DNA of 64,000 nucleotides from an uncultured Candidatus Entotheonella sp. (GTDB taxonomy: Bacteria; Tectomicrobia; Entotheonellia; Entotheonellales; Entotheonellaceae), in assembly GCA_951828535.1 (NCBI GenBank), contig OX639990.1, positions 1,103,300 through 1,167,299 of the forward strand. The letters are read 5' to 3'. Below are positions 63,553-64,000 of this stretch, piece by piece. Each line of letters begins with the position of its first letter. Within the stretch, counting starts at the first letter, position 1. Position numbers and translations under genes: made by a program. Below the pieces are notes generated by a model, which was not told the DNA's origin, did no database searches, and saw nothing but the letters and a program-made list of their open reading frames with translations.

Positions 63553-64000
63553 CTACGCCGCCGCGCCCGTCAGTTTCTTCTTGGGGATGTCCTTCGTCGG
63601 GTCGAAGAAAGGCACCCGCACCACTTCGGCGTCCACAATGCCGTCCTTGGGGAGCTGTACATTGACCTGCGTCCCCTGCCGCCAGTGGGTGCTGGGCATG
63701 ACGGCCAGAGCGATGTTCGACTCCAGGCTGGGGGACCAGAAGGCGCTGGTGACGTAACCCACGTCGGCGCTGGAGTCCCTGTCCTTGACCAGGTAGAAGT
63801 CTTCGTTGTACCAGACGATCGGTTCACCGCCGACCCTGAGGCCGACGAGCCGCTGCTCGACCCCTTCCGCCTTGATCCGGGCCAACGCGTCCTTGCCGAT
63901 GTAGTCGCCCTTGTCGAAATCCACCTGCCAGCCGAGCCGCACCTCGAAGGGGTTGTTCTCAATGTCCATGTCCTGTCCGTAGGAGAGGATGCCGGCCTCC
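63553..64000 (-). CDS. Folate-dependent GcvT/DmdA-like aminomethyltransferase, C-terminal part cut by window edge
   Basis: The visible 148 residues are the C-terminal region of a GcvT-fold protein: EAGILSYGQDMDIENNPFE, LGWQVDFDKGDYIGKDALA, LVGLRVGGEPI and ADVGYVTSAFWSPSLESNIA. The pattern fits the aminomethyltransferase barrel domain. The NPFE/DFDKGDYIGK segment and the FWSPSL ending recall DMSP-demethylase-like or dimethylglycine-type relatives as well as GcvT, so the substrate is open. The start lies beyond 64000. Confidence 0.75.
   Translation of the reverse strand, partial: EAGILSYGQDMDIENNPFEVRLGWQVDFDKGDYIGKDALARIKAEGVEQRLVGLRVGGEPIVWYNEDFYLVKDRDSSADVGYVTSAFWSPSLESNIALAVMPSTHWRQGTQVNVQLPKDGIVDAEVVRVPFFDPTKDIPKKKLTGAAA

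Overview
The window is GC-rich and carries mostly intact housekeeping genes of a Gram-negative bacterium: an LptE-like outer-membrane lipoprotein, a type IV pilin with its prepilin peptidase, and two-component-free core blocks. The core gene order (priA-def-fmt-rsmB-rpe, then ffh-rpsP-rimM-trmD-RNA methyltransferase-rplS-rnhB-yraN, rplM-rpsI, rpsB-tsf-pyrH-frr-cdsA-dxr) resembles that of Deltaproteobacteria and nearby uncultured phyla such as Tectomicrobia. A PF09936-type RNA methyltransferase beside trmD and a short EF-Ts of about 200 residues point the same way. The lineage is inferred from gene order and cannot be fixed without a marker-gene tree.

Layout. 1-5100 (minus): a cut-off sulfurtransferase, a GMC oxidoreductase, a decayed second copy of the sulfurtransferase 5' end, pilD and a pilin, then thpR split by an IS5-family element whose ends and 3-bp target duplication can be read exactly. 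5100-23800 (minus): the translation, tRNA/rRNA modification, isoprenoid and phospholipid core, including cysH and a DksA-like regulator. 24100-30000: two SDR enzymes, a sarcosine-oxidase-like flavoenzyme, small zinc-ribbon and DUF2007 proteins, a secreted TPR protein and an exported sulfatase-modifying-factor-fold protein. 30288-31049: a visibly more AT-rich gene that joins a possible nuclease-like domain to a cold-shock domain. 31100-38800: HtrA-type protease, rpiA, a luciferase-like oxidoreductase, a site-2-type metalloprotease, and hyuA/hyuB.

38900-43240 is a degraded defence island, all on the minus strand. It holds a type III restriction-modification methyltransferase gene (mod) interrupted by a small element encoding a 23S-rRNA-intervening-sequence-type four-helix-bundle protein; a TIR-like nucleotide-binding protein; frameshifted mntA and hepT; a roughly 45-residue scrap of a type III restriction helicase (res); and an antitoxin-like tail. 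Mod, TIR-like gene, mntA and hepT overlap end to start, so they were built as one translationally coupled unit.

43260-47300: rpsT, holA, lptE, tRNA-Arg(CCG), aroA and a shikimate kinase. 47370-56541 (minus): a branched-chain-amino-acid-type ABC transporter (livG, livH, livM, binding protein, livF) that includes an acyl-CoA ligase and is followed by two sugar-type permeases without their own binding protein or ATPase. This suggests uptake of a carboxylic acid and its activation with CoA. 56600-64000 is catabolic and accessory: a decayed DUF1640 gene, an EgtD-like methyltransferase, two SDRs, a protein with six CxxC pairs, a CaiB-type CoA transferase, a D-2-hydroxyacid dehydrogenase, a methyltransferase, and the end of a GcvT/DmdA-like folate enzyme cut by the window edge.
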